DNA of 64,000 nucleotides. It comes from Siderastrea siderea. Lineage: Eukaryota; Cnidaria; Anthozoa; Scleractinia; Rhizangiidae. The notes below the pieces were generated by a model. The model was not told the origin of the DNA. It made no database searches and saw nothing but the letters and a program-made list of their open reading frames with translations. The DNA lies in the NCBI GenBank assembly GCA_964030785.1, contig OZ034977.1:28106152-28170151 (forward strand), in the 5' to 3' direction. The position numbers were made by a program, and so were the translations under genes. Positions 11,931 through 23,916 of this stretch are shown here, in pieces; positions within the stretch are counted from its first letter, which is position 1; every line of letters begins with the position of its first letter.

Positions 11931-13190
11931 TCCAAAAATTTGGCGGTGGCGACCGAGCATGCTCAACAGGGAAAGGAATCGTATCGTGGCAGAGGTTTTT
12001 CTCGCGGTGGAAGAAAACAACAACGGCAAAGACAGCAGTAAAAGACTACGAAAATGAGGCGGCAAGATAAAAAACCTCTGCTAGCAGGGTACCGAAGGCT
12101 CTTCTTATAGCATTCTCTTGAAACCTAATTAAGCTCAAGAAGAGTTCTTGTGAAACTCTAGTTGCTCTGATAGACCCATTTAAGTTGCTCCTGGTAGCGA
12201 CTCGACAGACGTTTCGATGTAAATACACTGTACGCATTTTGCACTGATACGTATGCATCCCAATGGCTGTTTAGTTCTGTCAACCACGAAACAGCTTTGC
12301 TAAAATAAATAATATTGCCCCTGCATCAGCCAGTTTACTGGCAAAAATTACCCAAAAAATGTTTTCGGAAATTTTCAAGAACACGAAATATTTTCGAGAG
12401 AAAATGGCAGAAGTATTACTCGGGCGTTTTAAAGAACACGTCCTAAACTATTTTTCGGAAGCATTTAAAGCCTCTTTTCGGATAAAATAGATTTAAGGCG
12501 AGAACTGCTTCGCTTATAGTTACTTAAATAATTGTTTTACTTCGATCTGTGACTAGAGACACGATGATATGGCTTTGACATTAAAAATAAACTAAACACC
12601 AAAACATGCCACACTTAACTCACTCACTGAATCGGCGAAACTAAGTTTAGACAGAAATGCTATTCACTTCAAATGAAGAAGCTGAAAAATATAACAATAT
12701 AAGGAAGATAAAATATTTTACAACTGAAAAAATATATAGAACTTTACACCAAGACAAAAAACAACCCAATGTGCGATCCCTAAGACCAACAACCTAGATT
12801 GAGAAAACTACACCGACTCAGTCTAGAATAGTCACGATTTCTACTTTTCGAATAAAATACACCAGTTGGGGAAAAAGAATTGCTCAAAGAAAAAATCTTG
12901 AAAATTGCAATAGGAGATTAAGCTTAAGCCTACATATCAGATTGTTTATCAATGAAACCTTCACAAACATAAAATTACATTCACATAAGCACTTGTTTGC
13001 CTAGAAAATGTTTTTTTACAAGTTTTTACGTAAAAATATCAAGAAAAAATATCGTTAACATGTAAACTCGATCAATTAAACAGTTCTTATGACGTAAATT
13101 TACAATCAAACATGTAATTTACTTTACCGTTGAAGTGAAAAAAAGTACTTGAAAAACTAAACGAAAGTCGCCCGATCCTTTACAGACGGT
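11931..13190. other. No recognisable gene; small inverted-repeat remnant at the start
   Basis: GCAGAGGTTTTT at about 11990 and AAAAACCTCTGC at about 12070 form a short inverted pair. The rest is AT-rich and shows no gene. Confidence 0.4.
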
Positions 13191-13194
13191 CGCT

Positions 13195-13322
13195 CCATGG
13201 CTACCCTTCAAGCAGAGGTTTCTTGGTCTCTCTATGTTCCGGCGGGCGAATAAGTAACTTAATTATTCGCCCGCCGGAACATAGGGCGACCAAGAAACCT
13301 CTGCTTGCAGAGTACTCCATGG
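13195..13322. repeat. Near-perfect 128-bp hairpin, MITE-like
   Basis: The arms run from CCATGG at 13195 inward and from CCATGG at 13317 back. The core TATTCGCCCGCCGGAACATA pairs perfectly with its complement around a loop of about 9 bases. CAGAGGTTTCTTGG on the left pairs with CCAAGAAACCTCTG on the right. The outer arms differ by a few small indels. The CAGAGGTTT word is shared with the remnant near 12.0 kb, so the two may belong to one foldback family. Confidence 0.8.
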
Positions 13323-13329
13323 CCAGATC

Positions 13330-15620
13330 TCCTTTGAAGAAACAAGAATTTCCTTGAAGAAGGATTTCTTGCCTTCAAGCTCTCCAATTTTTTTTTGTCT
13401 ATTATTTATTTTTTGCTTTGTTTGATTATTGTTCCTGAAAAGCCCTATTGGGGAGGTTCGATATAGTATCCATGTACATGTATGTACATGCGCAATCGAG
13501 TTTAAGGACGGTGGCCCCAATTGCTAACGCGCACATTTTCCGCGCATCGCGCGCTCATCTCGCGCGATCACGCGATTCCTGTATGTGCAGTGGTGTGAAA
13601 ATAAAATTTTATGTGTATTGAGTGGTTGTTTTTGTATTTTGTTTTTTTTTTAACTTCCGTTGTGGGAGTGTTGACCCGCAAATGGAAACGTGAAACGGAA
13701 ACAAAATGGTAGATTTATGAAATAATCCTTGGGCGCCGAAGCGCCAGCGCCTGCAAGACGAAAAACAAACATCGACACCAGCTTCCGACAACAAGTGGAA
13801 CAAGGAAATTAGCGAGGGAGGGAAGAAGTTAACTTGACGAGAGGGTCGACGAACTCGGCGTGTTAGCTGAACAGAGTTGTTTTTCGGAGGATATCTGGAG
13901 AGCAACCATCTGAAAAGACCTTGCGAGCGTCAACCTTTCGGTTAAATTGTCAAGTACTTCGCTTCCACTTCCACGGTAAAGCAAATTACCTGTTTGATTG
14001 TGGATTTACATTATAAGAATTGTTTAATTGAGAGGCTAGAATTCCTGTGTTAAAAATAATTTTCTTAAGATGTTGAAGTAAATGATCGAATGGAATTGTT
14101 TCCGAGTAATTTTGTAAACCTTTGGGACAAAAGAATAAAGTAGCTGATCGTGAGTTAAAACTCTTTGTCGAATAATACTTCGCAGGCGAAAAACTTGTGC
14201 CATTTTTCCTCCATAATTTACAGGTGCTTCTAGGCTTCCGAAAACCTTTATCCGGTAATTTTTTGCCACCAACTGCCTGATGCTGGGGCAATACTATTTA
14301 CTTTAGCAAATTTGTTTGATGGTTAACAGAACTAAACAGCCAGCGGGATGCATGCGAATATGTAAGAAATTCGTTTTTACATTGAAAAGTCTGTCGAGTC
14401 GCTACCAGGAGGAAGTTAAAATAGGTTTGTTGGAGCAACTGTAGTTTCACGAGTACTTTCCTTGAACTTTATTAGCTTTCCAAAGAATGTGGCAAGAAGA
14501 GTTGCCGGTGAAAGTTGTGCTGAAGTTTAGAAAAATAAGCTAACTTCACTGTTTCCTCAGCGGTCCGCATTGTGTTTTTGCCTTTATGTTTTCCCTTGTC
14601 GCTTTTCATTTTTTGGCGAATACCTGCACAACTGAAATGTCCTGTATTTTAGGAGCCGATAAGTTGAGAAGAATCTTTACAATCCATAAATGCACCCCAA
14701 TTTATGAGTGTTTAGCGTGATCTGGATATAAACGCAGAGCAATTCAGGAGTAAAAAAGTGCGTTTATGATGGCACGACCTACCTCTCTCTTTTAGGACGC
14801 TTTTAAAACAGTGTTCTAAAATGAAAGTCATTAAAGGCACTTTCTTAAGGACAAAGTTGAAGCAAACTACATTGTTTAGATTTTACCTGTGTCTCACCTA
14901 ACGCGAACACCGACAGTTTCAGTCAGACACTCATGAGCAGTTTTCCGATCTTTTGTAGTGAAATAAAGTAATCTCTCCCATTATTAGTGTACATGTTGTC
15001 ATTTCCACGTGTGGCATTTTCTTTTAGAGGGTAAGGAAACGTATCTAAGGCTTACATCTGATGAAAAACCTTTCCATTTGTAATTTGTTCTTAAAAGATT
15101 AGAAAGAGTCAAAAGAGTGAACAAATTGTGAAGCAACTTCTTGAATGAAAAACAAAAACGGCACCTAATAACCCGGCCTATAGTCTATGAAATCTTAAAA
15201 GAAAACCCTTCCTCCTCTCGGTCTAGAAAATTGTTGATAGCTGTTATAAACTGCAGCAACCGATGGAATGAAAACCGGTTTGACCAAACGGTGACGTAGA
15301 CGAGTTGCCGATTTTGATAAGTCCACTGAGTGATCTAGCCGAATGAGAAAGAACAAATCGAACGAGAAACTTCATAACGAGAAATTTCATCTTTCGATTA
15401 CAGGTCAGATCGCTTCAGAGCTACTGATTCCGGTTTAGGGGCATTTCGTGTTATTTGTCAAGATCCCAACACGTGAAAACCCAAAACGATAACCCGTTTA
15501 GTTAAGAGGGAGTTATATTTAGCTGCTGTAGATAAGCGACGTTTCCAGTTCATTCAAGCGAACAGTCTGAGATGATTTGAGAAGCCTTGACAGCGGGTCA
15601 TCAGATACTGGCAAACTTTT
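13330..15620. other. No recognisable gene
   Basis: Moderately AT-rich. Open frames are short and without recognisable motifs. No RNA gene or complete repeat could be assigned. Confidence 0.45.
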
Positions 15621-15720
15621 TAAAAAACTTTACTAGTACTAGTAAATAAATTTTTGGTGAAAAACCTTACCAGAGAAAATCAATATTTCATAAATTTAAA
15701 AAAAAAACAACATATAAAAT

Positions 15721-16216
15721 ATAAATATCATATACTAATAAATGCAAAATCTTGCAAAAAAGAAATCGACTTTTTTGCAAGATATTAATCTTGCAAGAAA
15801 GAAAACGTCTTTTTTGCAAGATATTCCATTTATTAGTATATGTTTCACTATTAAAACTAGTAGATGCACAATCTTGCAAAAAAGAAAAAGACTATTTTGC
15901 AAGATATTCCATTTATTAGTATATGTTTCAATAATAATACTAGTAAATGCACAATCTTGCAAAAAAGAAAACGACTTTTTTGCAAGATATTCCATTTATT
16001 AGTATGTGTTTCAATATTAATACTAGTAAATGCAAAATCTTGCAAAAAAGAAAACGACTTTTTTGCAAGATATTCCATTTATTAGTACATGTTTCATTGT
16101 TAACACTAGTAAATGCAAAGTCTTGCCGAAAGGAAAACGACTTTTTTGTAAGATATTCCATTTATTAGTGTATGTTTCACTATTAATACTAGTAAATGTG
16201 CTGTATTGCAAGATAT
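15721..16216 (+). repeat. Tandem array, 83-bp unit containing a perfect hairpin
   Basis: Unit starts fall at about 15870, 15953, 16036 and 16119, spaced 83 bases apart, with an extra shortened unit at 15748-15830. The typical unit contains two perfectly complementary 14-base arms, ATCTTGCAAAAAAG and CTTTTTTGCAAGAT, around the 7-base loop AAAACGA. These are followed by ATTCCATTTATTAGTATATG, TTTCAATATTAATACTAGTA and AATGCA. The overlapping open frames on both strands are by-products of the repeat. The unit near 16119 has decayed arms (GTCTTGCCGAAAGG). Confidence 0.9.
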
Positions 16217-18390
16217 TCCATATTCCATACTTCAGTTGAGTGTGTCTTACTAGAATTATTGGCATCGAGACGACAAGGGTGCTGTTTGGAACTGATAGTG
16301 CTATAAGGGTGTCATCTGTACACGAACAACATCAGAACAGGCTTTATTCTCTTTATTGTTTAGACATATTTAAGACCTGGGGTACAACCTGTTCTAATCA
16401 AATTTTCCACTAACCATGTGGTGAATCGGAATAGTTTTCGATCGCCATCAATCAATTTGTAGCACATAACTAGTGCGTTTCATATGACTTTTCAGCGACA
16501 AAAAAAGTTAATAATCTCAGTCGAACACAACGTCGTGAGACTCTTAACTGGATATTTTTAAGATGTTACCCTCCCAAATATGAATGCCAATACTTCACGG
16601 TCAAAACTGGGACGTCCTAGCCACATCACCCGTTTACTAGGCATTTTAAAAACTTTATAAAACATGTTGGGTTAGGTTATAATATGTACTAGTAAATAAT
16701 CAACTGGAAAAAAAAGCAAACCAAAGAGAGAGACTTTAAATAAATGAAAAATAGGTACAAAAAGGAAGTGTCTAGGCTAAATGGATTTCCGAGAAGATTA
16801 ATAGAGTTAGAGGGATATATGTAGTCCGTCAGTACCTTAGGCCTGTTTACAATGAGGTAGCGTATTACCCCTCTGCTCAGCCGAGATAAAGCTGTCCCCA
16901 GTTTACTAGAAACTAACCCTACCAGCCGGGTAACGCCAAAAGGGATGGGGTACCCTTGTACGAGAGCCGGCCCGCCAACTTCGCAGGGTAGGTCCAACCC
17001 CGCCCCCCAAACTAAGAAACAAAAGCTCATACCGTAAAAGAAAAATACGTGATAATGATGAAGAAAAGTAAAAATAAAAGTAATAAGAAGTAAAAGTAAT
17101 AATAAATAACAAAAAGAAGCGCTAAAAGGCAAGACGAAAAGAGTTGCCAGATAATGACCCATTTGCTCCCCCTTGCCGCTGAAAACACCCCGACATATTT
17201 ACCGGCCTAGGTCTGCCGGATATAGCCTTATTTCAGGCACCCTTAGATAGTGGTAATCGAAGTAAAAGTGGCGTCCATGGGGAATAGGGCACAGCAAAAT
17301 GTAACCTCTAAACAGGCTCTCTGGTCGGGGAAAAAGTGAACAAAACAAAAGGGCGAGAACGAACAGACGGGGAGAGGGTGGAGTCTCGTCCTGCTTTGCA
17401 GCCCCCCTCTGGAAGGGGGTACTTACGGGGAGGTGCGAATTGGGACATAAACGAAAAGCACAAAAAAATACTTCGGGCTTGAAGCGAAACTCCAAAAAAG
17501 CCCCTGAACCAATAAGTAAATGAAACCCCCAAAAATCCCATGCTGAATTTTGGAGCCTTACAAATGCCCAGAAGGGATAAAATGACAATAACGACATGTG
17601 CGCGTGTATTTCATACACGTATCCCTAAACACTAAGTAAGGCAACAATTTTTTTTTTCACCGCGATTTTTTCCATTTTTTTTCAGTACGAAATAAAATCC
17701 CTACTAAAAATACTTGCCAAAATTTTCTTACCTGAAAGAAACCTTCAGACCTCCCAGTCACATGAAACCCGGAGTACCACACTGGGCTCGGAGCGCGAAA
17801 AATTTGCCAAGGATGAAAACAACGGCTGTCATGCATGAATCAGATAATTAAAACTGGATCCCGGTTTTTGGTGGTTAAAAAATAGGTGCTTCATTTCATC
17901 GTTGATTGTCGTCGTATTTTTGGGTTACATTTTTTGGTTAAGGCAAACACGCTGGCGAATACTGAAATTTGTTAGAGTGAAATTTTATCATAATTTTATT
18001 GGCGGGGACAAAAAATATGTTCAGCTTAGTACGGATGGGCCTTCAGTGGCTTTCTGCATTCCAAGAATTTTGCACATCCGGTACGATGTTCCTTTTCGAT
18101 TTTATCAACTTGCAGTACTAAAGCACCAAATATGTACCTATAAAAGGTCTTCGGGCTCTATGGCGACACTGCGGGCACTACTAGTACAATCCTTTTTCCA
18201 ACACAGCACAGGCCGGACAGACAGTACTACGGTAGGCCATAATCGGGGACGCAATCCTGTTAGCGCTCAAAATTGGACTTTCGTTTCATCGTATCCTCCA
18301 CTAAAAAGCCTATGCACAGTCAAAGTCATTTTCCTTTTTTCCAAGTTAGTGCATGTACTTATCTAGTATTAATGATGAACTGCATACTGA
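16217..18390. other. Middle of the composite element; no recognised gene
   Basis: The part at 16860-17620 is more GC-rich than its surroundings and carries minus-strand open frames of 157 and 139 codons. A plus-strand frame of 154 codons lies at 17902-18366. None shows a recognisable domain, catalytic motif or codon pattern. The 157-codon frame begins with a run of hydrophobic residues that comes from AT-rich DNA. I treat these frames as unproven. Confidence 0.4.
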
Positions 18391-18600
18391 GAAATGTAAC
18401 ATCTTGCAAAAGAGCCGTTTTCCTTTTGGCGAGATTTTGCATTTACTAGTATTAATATTGAAACATATACTAAAAAATAGAATATCTTGCATAAAAGTCG
18501 TCTTCCTTTTTGCAAGATTGCGCATTTACTAGTATTAATAATAAATCATATACTAATAAATGGAATATCTTGCAAAAAAGGTTTTGCATTTATTAGTAAA
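18391..18600 (-). repeat. Inverted cluster of the same hairpin repeat
   Basis: Read on the minus strand this contains the same order of words as the 15.7-16.2 kb array: ATATTCCATTTATTAGTATA, then TTAATACTAGTAAATGC, then an ATCTTGC hairpin. Two hairpins are fairly complete and a third is shortened to TTGCAAAAAAGG. It is more diverged than the left array. Confidence 0.8.
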
Positions 18601-18699
18601 AGCATTTTTAAAACTATATGTGACTCACTTCATTTATTTTTCACTGGTATACTTTTTTGCAAAAAAAATTCGTTTATTAGTACTAGTAAAGATTTTACA

Positions 18700-19424
18700 A
18701 ACTTTGTAAATATGTGAATTCCCAATTTTCCAGAATTTGCAGCGCTGTACAGAACACTTTCGGTTTTATTTTTTAAGAAACACTTTTCTGAAGAATATCG
18801 CCTCGCCCCGCAAAATTTTTTGGGCCCGAAGAGTTTTTGGGTGTTTTGAGAAACGAACACCAGCTGATTCATAGGAGCTCCGCTGTTAGGGTAGCCTATC
18901 TATATATACTACAGGCTTGGTCTGACTCCGATGAGAATTTGCAGTAGCCTCCTAGAACTTCCAAGCTCGTCCACAACAATCAAGATTCTCGACTGCACAA
19001 TATTTATAGAACAACGAAATCGCCTAATGGCACTCCGTTATAGTATGTTCTTTGATAAAGCAATTGCAAAATCCCCATGCAGTTGGCAGAGGTAAAATCA
19101 ATCGACGTTTTACGAGGATTTTGCTTTGCTTGCATTCTTTCACCATGCGTCCCCTCCGCCGACTTTGATTTCCAGCACACATCAATTCGACTTGCAATTC
19201 ATTCCCCACCGGGGAGGAGAGCGTCAAAAAATCCTCACCGATGGAAAACATGTCGTGTGTGAGTTAGGAAAAAGTGTAGTTAACTTTAAAAAATGAACGG
19301 TGACCTCTAATTTTTATGTTATCAATCTACTAGGTCAAATAATTGCCCCAAGGGGCGGAAGTTCGCATATGGAGTTCCGCAGCATGTTCAGAGTTGTATC
19401 CGTTTCGACATCTTCGTCTCCTAT
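18700..19424. other. No recognisable gene
   Basis: Short open frames only; no motif or repeat structure identified. Confidence 0.4.
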
Positions 19425-20003
19425 TTAACCCTATTTTGCCTGGGCTTTTTTTGAGTTTCTGAGCCTGAGGGGGAAGTGCCCCCCCCCCCCCCACCTACAG
19501 ATCTCGAAAAGTATTCAAGCTCTTGTGATGAAACTTGGCACGTTTTTTAGCTTAACAGATTGGGTATATGACGTGTCGATCATGACGTTTCATGACATCA
19601 TAATGACGTCACAATGCAGCCATTTTGAATTTTGAGCCGCTATTTTGAATCCCGAGCATGCTGTCATACAGTTAACAATGACGACATCAAAAAATATACG
19701 AATTTGTTCTAAGAAACATACTTAATCAAAACAAGCAGAAAAAAGTAAAGGATTATCTTCTTCTTACAAACTAAGGGGAAAAAGCTGAAAAAAAGACTGA
19801 AAAAAGACGAAAATAGTCAAAATACCTCCTGAGTAGATGGTTGCTATGGAAACGTCAATCATCTTAGACACGTCATTGACACAGGAAAATGTTCTCTGTT
19901 AAATTTCTGGAAAAGTCACGAGATTTGGTGATTATTCGTCTAGCCGTTTGAAAGTCAGCGCCCTTTCCCCCCCCCCCCCCCCCGCCAGGCTTAATAGGGT
20001 TAA
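19425..20003. mobile_element. piggyBac-like MITE flanked by TTAA
   Basis: The element begins TTAACCCTATTTTGCCTGG and ends CCAGGCTTAATAGGGTTAA, so terminal inverted repeats starting CCCTATT sit directly between TTAA duplications (19425-19428 and 20000-20003). This is the target preference and terminal triplet of the piggyBac superfamily. The 571-bp interior has C-runs just inside each end and no transposase, so it is a non-autonomous copy. Confidence 0.8.
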
Positions 20004-20607
20004 GTCAAGTAATGGCTATCTTTTCCCCCCCTAGTTTTTTAAAAATGCTCAGTCAGCACTTTTTCACCATATTTGGGCCTAATTATCTCTGCAAAATGCA
20101 CGGTGACCCTCCATTTTCTTTTTGGATTTAAACTGCCCTAGGTACGAGGAACAAATCCCACATGGGGACAAATAAGCAAAAAATGCCTTCCTATTAGGGT
20201 CCACCGTCCTTAAAGCAATCCTTCAGGTCTTTTCCTTTTCATGAAAAAAAAAATGTAGAATTACCATATTGCTTAATCAACCGTATGAGGAACCAGCAGC
20301 CGTATTGTTGACTCCAGATCAAATTTCTCTTGTGATAACAGGCGATCCAAATTCTTTCTTGTAAGTGTTTATTGAAGGGTTATTGCTCCGACCTAAATGT
20401 GGCAAAATGTCCTTGAAAGTACATCCTTTTTACTTGAAGCCTCAAAAAAGGTGGTTGCCATTTAAGTTTGAGGGTAGTCGCCATTTGTCAACAGTGTGTA
20501 AATACGCAAGTATTGATACGCTTTCAACATTTCACATGAAGCATGGTGCGAGGGACGTCGAACTGTCACGTGACACCATTACCATCAAAATTGACTCGCA
20601 TGGATAT

Positions 20608-20728
20608 TAAACAATTATTCTACGAGGGCGCGCTGGATATCGAATGATAGATAACCAACGAGGCGCGTAGCGCCGAGTTGGTTATAATCATTTGACATCC
20701 AGCAAGCCCGAGTAGAATAATTGTTTTA
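20608..20728. repeat. 121-bp near-palindromic foldback repeat
   Basis: The whole interval folds on itself. TAAACAATTATTCTAC at the left pairs with GTAGAATAATTGTTTTA at the right. GCTGGATATC pairs with GACATCCAGC, and AACCAACGAGGCGCG pairs with CGCCGAGTTGGTT. The centre lies near 20668. It may be a MITE or the end of a larger element. No target duplication is clear. Confidence 0.7.
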
Positions 20729-21983
20729 TTAAAAACTTAACCACTATTAAAAAAATTAAGAAAGAACGTGAAAAATGAGAAAAGAAATTTAAACGGAACA
20801 AGAATCGATCACATGACTGAACGAAAAAGGCGCCAAAACCTTGCTAAGTGTTGCAGCGTTTCATTGCAAAGCTGAATGAATCAATGAAAACTGCTCGAAA
20901 GTGAACAAAGTAGCACAAGTTTGGGAAAAAAGTCTTCTAATTGTTGGCTCTGAAATAGGGTACATGTTTGATTTTTCTTGAAACATTGTTGTAATCATCG
21001 TTCAAAGCAGATTGAAGCTGTACAATTTCACCGTATTAGCTACTGGAGTTGAAATTGAACAAGTTTGTAATCTGTTCGCACAACGGAACCATCATGACTG
21101 TGCGTGTTTGATCGAATTGAAGACAGAACAAATTTGAACTTGAAGAGGTAATTTCTATGCAGCTCAGAAGCAAGATGACTGTAGCGAGGAACATTAGAAT
21201 TCACCATCACAGTTTGTTAAACGTAAAGCGCAAAATGTAGTTGTTCTCGGTTTAGAGGTTGCAGACGGAATGGTAAAAACAACATTCAAACAACTGGAAA
21301 AGCGATTCAACTCCGTTTACATGGCGTCCGATTTCTATCTGAGCATTTGAACCTGTTGGAACACAGAGCTATAACGAGTGCAGGTAAAGCAGTGTCAATT
21401 TTGCGTGTTAAAGCCGAAAAAAAATCTCGCCCTTCCTTCTTTCTTGTTAGTTTGCAGCTGTATTTTTTGTAGTACTTGTTTAGACTGCTTCATGATTTTC
21501 GCACCGACTCGCCTTGAATGTGTGATAGTTTTTAGTAAATGATCCTGCCCCATTTCACTGTGTTTAAATCTATGTCTTGTCTTGATATTTTGAAGTGGAA
21601 AACCTTCCTGATAAAACCTACCGTTTGATCAATTTCAATGATCGACGTGACGATCGATAAAAGAAATTAATTGTAAACACATAATGCTTAAATTTCTATT
21701 TCTGCACAGTTTCTTCAAACAGTTTTGACTTGTGTTAGGCGACGCTGTTGGCGATGCTTGTTGGTGACGCTGTTGGAATTGCTGCTTAATTTAAATTCGC
21801 TGCCAAGTGATTTTTCTCGTCCATTTTTCTCGCCGGGTTGCTCGCGAGGAAAAAACTTTCAGCTCACTTTGTTGTTGAGCGTTCATTGACCATATTTGGT
21901 TGCAGCAGGTATATGAGCTGATAGCCTAGTTCTGTTCAGCCAATCAAAATGCTAGAAATCCAATATACCTAGTCCAGTTTTTA
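20729..21983. other. No recognisable gene
   Basis: No coding motif. Part of this interval could belong to an element that starts with the 20.6-kb palindrome, but no matching far end was found. Confidence 0.35.

Positions 21984-22037
<54 letters not shown>
21984..22037. repeat. TA dinucleotide microsatellite
   Basis: About 26 TA units, directly beside the tail of the neighbouring SINE. Confidence 0.95.
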
Positions 22038-22040
<3 letters not shown>

Positions 22041-22065
22041 AACTTCTATGAGTATGGTGTTCCGC

Positions 22066-22067
<2 letters not shown>

Positions 22068-22128
<61 letters not shown>

Positions 22129-22558
22129 TAATAATAATGGGGCTTTTCAGTGAATATGAAAGAAATAATCCAAATGAACATAAAGCAAGGTCGCACACAA
22201 GCCAACGGAGGCTCAAACGGCCGGAGCGTATCCCGGTTTCTGTAGCATGAAACAACTGAGAGTATTGCTACTTCCCACCCCAGCAGTATGTCACTGGTAC
22301 CCATTTGGTACACCTGGATGAATGTGGGGTAAAGTTTCTTGTCTAAGGAAACAAAACGATGGCAGGGAACAAATAAACATGACAGCTTCAAAAAACCCAA
22401 ACTGGCGGGGAGGCTGTCAAGTTGTTTATTTACAAGCGTGTCCGACGAGTTGAACTCGGGGCTACCGAGAACAACTCTAGCTAGTGCTCAGAGCAGGACT
22501 TGCACCCGACAGCTTCAGATTTCAAGTCCCGCAACCTAACCACTCGACCACACTGCTT
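22068..22558 (-). mobile_element. tRNA-derived SINE with ATT/ATG tail
   Basis: Read on the minus strand it begins with a tRNA-like head, GCAGTGTGGTCGAGTGGTTA, with an A-box-like block followed by GGGTGCAAGTCC as a degenerate B box. A body containing CGGTAGCCCCGAGTT and CTTGTAAATAAACAACTT follows, and it ends in ATT and then ATG triplet repeats. This is the organisation of a RNA polymerase III-derived SINE with a simple-repeat 3' tail. The body words recur in the 26.95-kb copy, so both belong to one family. The 120-codon open frame crossing it is not a gene. Confidence 0.8.
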
Positions 22559-23523
22559 CCCGTAAGGTGAGGCAGTCTGCCACTTGCTCAGTAGTTTGGG
22601 CATCTGATCGGTGTTACGGAAGTTCTTGGGATTCCCGTCGAGGACACGGATTTTTTTCTTTCTAGTTCCATACACGTGACCTGTTGAATACCGTCTACTT
22701 ACTAGTAAAGATTTATACTCTCAGTTCAGACCAGAAGGGAAAACATACCCTATTTCAGACGATAAGGCTTATGCTAGGCGAACACCCTCTTCCCCAGCCG
22801 CTGTCGTCGATTGTAAAACGTCAATTTTATGTGTTAAATGACACGATACATGTATTAATTGCCTTAGAACAACACGAAAACTTCAGGATAAATGAAATGT
22901 AGTTACCCTACGTCTTTCTTATTTGTGTTTTTGTTCAAGAATGTTGTCAGATAACCCAATAAAAACAATCAAACCGGAGGCATTCAGAATTCCTATAGAC
23001 AAAGATTTGCAAATGTAAGTAATCAAATAAAGATTGTACCACGATTATTGGGTGTGGTCTTTCTTCGGGCACGGAGAAAAAAAATGAGCCAGTAGGGGAG
23101 GAGAGAGGAGGTGAAGGCAAAGGGAATAAAGGGAGCGGGAGGGGAAAAGGAAGAACCTCTCAAAACAATATTGAAGGTGCCTTTCCGCCACTGTCTTTAA
23201 TAATCTGTTAATACCTTGGTGCTCACGTGAGCTTTTCGCTTGTCGAAAAGACAAGGATAAAGGACTAGTTACAACTTCAATCTGCAATATATTGCAAGAA
23301 CCACTAAAATCTAGTATCACTGACTGGAATGACAGTCTCAACCCTCTGTATACAGGTGGCCTCCACAAACTTCTCCCAAGTTTCGCTCCTCGCTTACAAA
23401 GGGAGCCTTTTCACACGTTACCCTACGCTTTTGTACGGACATATCTCTTTTTGTAGTCTTAAATTGTACTTTCGCTTTTCTATCATGGGTAACCTGCCTG
23501 GAGAGTTAAAGATTATATAGTTA

Positions 23524-23916
23524 CAGTTGACTCCTCAGGTTACTCGAAGCCTCAGTAACTCATAGCTCGCACTAACTCGAACCAGAATTGATTTCCCTCT
23601 GGATTTGCTCCATACATTCACTGTAATTTTACCCTTGATAGCTCGCACCCTGGATAACTTGAACCTACCGCTAACTCGAATTGAAATCTTTTCCCCTTCA
23701 GGTCATTGTCGTCATAATCAAACATCAAAAAGTTGCGCAGCATGTATTTTTGAGGTGTCTAATTGTCCTTTATTTCAATTTCTTTAGTTTCCTGGTATTG
23801 TACCAGTTCTTCCTGTGAGAATACATGTGATCGTAGTGTGAACAGTAGTCCCGTTCCCCGATAACTGGAACCATTTTTGATTTCCCTTGAATTTTTGAGT
23901 TATCGGGTGTCAACTG
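23524..23916. mobile_element. pogo/Tigger-like MITE
   Basis: The left end CAGTTGACTCC is answered by GGGTGTCAACTG at the right. The interior repeats words such as AACTCGAA and TTGATTTCCC that are common in pogo-like ends. The left flank is TA and the right flank is TT, so the expected TA duplication is imperfect. No transposase is present. The superfamily is inferred from the end sequence. Confidence 0.55.

Larger units (their letters stand above)
15627..18692. mobile_element. Composite foldback-like element with hairpin-repeat ends
   Basis: The outer ends match as inverted repeats of about 29 bases. TTTACTAGTACTAGTAAATA at 15630 corresponds to the complement of CGTTTATTAGTACTAGTAAA ending at 18690. 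Just inside each end lies a cluster of a hairpin-bearing repeat: about six hairpins on the left and about three on the right, in opposite orientation. The middle (about 16220-18390) is more GC-rich in part and has no recognisable protein. Long ends made of subrepeats around a unique middle recall foldback elements. No target duplication was found, so the limits are provisional. Confidence 0.55.

Noticed and set aside
15721..16216. CRISPR-like array
   Set aside because: Units are continuous repeats without unique spacers, and the surrounding genome is eukaryotic.
15688..16265. Eight overlapping frames of 63-86 codons on both strands
   Set aside because: All derive from the 83-bp hairpin repeat, and similar peptides arise on both strands because the unit is largely self-complementary.
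16689..17162. 157-codon minus-strand frame as a membrane protein
   Set aside because: The hydrophobic run comes from AT-rich DNA and there is no further motif, homologous pattern or splice support.
17902..18366. 154-codon plus-strand frame as the element's transposase
   Set aside because: No DDE, tyrosine or HUH motif and no recognisable domain; length alone is not enough.
22038..22400. 120-codon minus-strand frame
   Set aside because: It lies wholly within the SINE body and its ATT/ATG tail.
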